A stretch of DNA of 23,800 nt. Source: an uncultured Bacteroidales bacterium (GTDB lineage: Bacteria > Bacteroidota > Bacteroidia > Bacteroidales > Muribaculaceae). The stretch is taken from positions 1 through 23,800 of the forward strand of contig UQDU01000031.1 of the NCBI GenBank assembly GCA_900539915.1, written 5' to 3'. Both the position numbers and the translations under genes were made by a program. Positions within the stretch are counted from its first letter, which is position 1; each line of letters starts with the position of its first letter. Positions 22,970 to 23,800 of this stretch are shown piece after piece. Below the pieces are notes generated by a model. The model was given only the letters and a program-made list of their open reading frames with translations, ran no database searches and was not told the DNA's origin.

Positions 22970-23669
22970 AGGCATAATATTTGACTACGGTGGCACCATC
23001 GACAGCCACGGCGACCACTGGAGCGAAGTGATATGGGACGGCTACCGCGACGCCGGTGTGGAAGTGTCTAAATCAGACTTCCGCGATGCCTACGTGGAGA
23101 CCGAACGCGAACTCGCGCGTACACGCCACATCCTCCCTCATCACAATTTCTATGACCTGCTCCTCATCAAGATGAAGCTGGAGCTGGGCGTGCTCGTCAG
23201 CCGCGGACAGCTGCTCCCCGACAACACCGACAGCCTCGCCATAGCCATAGCCGAATACTGCTATGACCGCGCGAAATCATCGGTTGAGGATGCCCGTCCG
23301 GTGCTGGAAACCCTCTACAAGCACTATCCGATGGTGCTGGTAAGCAATTTCTACGGCAATGTCGAGAGCGTGCTGACCGACTTTGACCTGCGGCGCTATT
23401 TCGGCCACATCGTTGAGAGTGCCGTCGTGGGCGTGCGCAAGCCAGACCCGGCCATATTCGCCCTCGGTGTCGACGCCCTCGGTCTGCAACCTCAGGAGGT
23501 ACTCGTGGTAGGCGACTCCCTGCGTAAAGACATCCTCCCGGCCGAGTCCCTCGGCTGCCGTGTGGCATGGCTCAAAGGCAAAGGCTGGACCCCCGAAGAA
23601 GACGCCGCCACCCATCCCTCCGTCATCTCCGACCTCCGCGACATCCTGCCCATGCTCCATCTCAGCTGA
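22956..23669 (+). CDS. HAD-family hydrolase, probable phosphatase
   Basis: 237-residue HAD superfamily protein (subfamily IA-like with a helical cap at about 15-115). Motif I is IIFDYGGTIDSHG: nucleophile Asp10 is present, but the second motif position, usually Asp, is Gly12 (D-Y-G-G-T). Motif II is LVSNFYGN with Ser130, motif III Lys162 in VGVRKPDPAIF, and motif IV VVGDSLRKDIL with Asp187 and Asp192. Only the general acid position is changed; some active HAD phosphatases (YihX-like) also lack it, so the enzyme may still work. It overlaps the CDP-alcohol phosphatidyltransferase gene by 14 bases, indicating coupled translation, and is the last gene of the run. A plausible role is removing phosphate from a phosphatidyl-alcohol-phosphate intermediate, by analogy with phosphatidylglycerophosphate or phosphatidylinositol-phosphate pathways; this is inference. 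Confidence 0.83.
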   Translation: MENIKGIIFDYGGTIDSHGDHWSEVIWDGYRDAGVEVSKSDFRDAYVETERELARTRHILPHHNFYDLLLIKMKLELGVLVSRGQLLPDNTDSLAIAIAEYCYDRAKSSVEDARPVLETLYKHYPMVLVSNFYGNVESVLTDFDLRRYFGHIVESAVVGVRKPDPAIFALGVDALGLQPQEVLVVGDSLRKDILPAESLGCRVAWLKGKGWTPEEDAATHPSVISDLRDILPMLHLS

Positions 23670-23690
23670 GCCACGGGCTTAGCCGCCCCG

Positions 23691-23754
23691 GATAAATCGT
23701 ATAAGTCGTATAATTCTTATAAATACTCTCCGTCACCACTCACCTTATAAGACT
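23691..23754. repeat. Second patch of the 9-bp TATAAGnYT repeat
   Basis: GATAAATCG, TATAAGTCG, TATAATTCT and TATAAATAC follow in one 9-base phase from 23691. After an 18-19-base unrelated spacer a further TATAAGACT follows at 23746. This is the repeat type seen at 8645-8779. CTTATAA (about 23716-23722) and TTATAAG (about 23745-23751) are an inverted pair. It again lies immediately after an operon end. The adapter at 23761 cuts off what follows. Confidence 0.8.
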
Positions 23755-23760
23755 TATCCC

Positions 23761-23800
23761 CTGTCTCTTATACAATCTGACGCTGCCGACGATAAGGCTC
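23761..23800. other. Illumina Nextera adapter plus index (not genomic)
   Basis: The first 18 bases match the Nextera mosaic-end complement CTGTCTCTTATACACATCT with one C missing. The next 14 bases, GACGCTGCCGACGA, are the Read 1 transposase adapter complement. The final eight, TAAGGCTC, are the reverse complement of GAGCCTTA, which I recall as Nextera index S521. This marks the physical contig end and should be trimmed. Confidence 0.96.

Overview
The window looks like a chromosomal segment from a Bacteroidales bacterium. The basis is a porPKLMN (gldKLMN-type) type IX secretion operon, DUF4465 and FKBP lipoproteins, TAnnTTTG-type promoters, and the absence of Shine-Dalgarno-like sites before most genes. 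A gut lineage such as Muribaculaceae is my guess from overall gene character, not something the sequence proves. The last 40 bases (23761-23800) are Illumina Nextera adapter plus index sequence, so the right edge is a contig end and those bases are not genomic.

Layout. (1) 35-1522: NhaC-type Na+/H+ antiporter with an uncertain start. (2) 1550-8619, + strand: compact type IX secretion block porT-porP-porK-porL-porM-porN. It covers outer-membrane beta-barrel proteins, the PorK lipoprotein/PorN periplasmic ring and the PorL/PorM proton-driven motor. PorN ends in an unusually basic tail. (3) 8620-8944: non-coding stretch with a 9-bp tandem repeat array, a 21-bp perfect inverted repeat, a promoter and a leader hairpin. 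(4) 8945-10525: two FKBP-type prolyl isomerases, one without a signal peptide and one lipoprotein, closed by a strong hairpin terminator. (5) 10665-12421: DUF4465 surface-type lipoprotein followed closely by fmt. (6) 12422-12840: AT-rich gene-free stretch with a terminator, GTAAC/GTTAC boxes, a promoter and a long leader, driving a standalone ECF sigma factor (12841-13341). (7) 13563-18027, - strand: a PiT phosphate transporter with a PhoU-like C-terminal domain, then an OmpR-type response regulator and a histidine kinase that overlap. This is plausibly a phosphate-sensing unit. (8) 18288-23669, + strand: pdxA with a clear Bacteroidetes promoter, then nucleotidyltransferase, ATP-grasp ligase, lysophospholipid-type acyltransferase, CDP-alcohol phosphatidyltransferase and HAD phosphatase, tightly packed. 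(9) 23670-23760: a second patch of the same 9-bp repeat, then adapter.

The most interesting unit is the five-gene set after pdxA. Nucleotidyl activation, CDP-alcohol transfer, acylation, ATP-dependent ligation and dephosphorylation are the steps expected of a polar-lipid headgroup pathway. The set does not match a named operon that I recognise. Function here is inferred from domains and gene order only. Other points worth following are the PiT-PhoU/two-component linkage, the dispersed 9-bp repeats, porT sitting directly beside porPKLMN, and the PorN tail.
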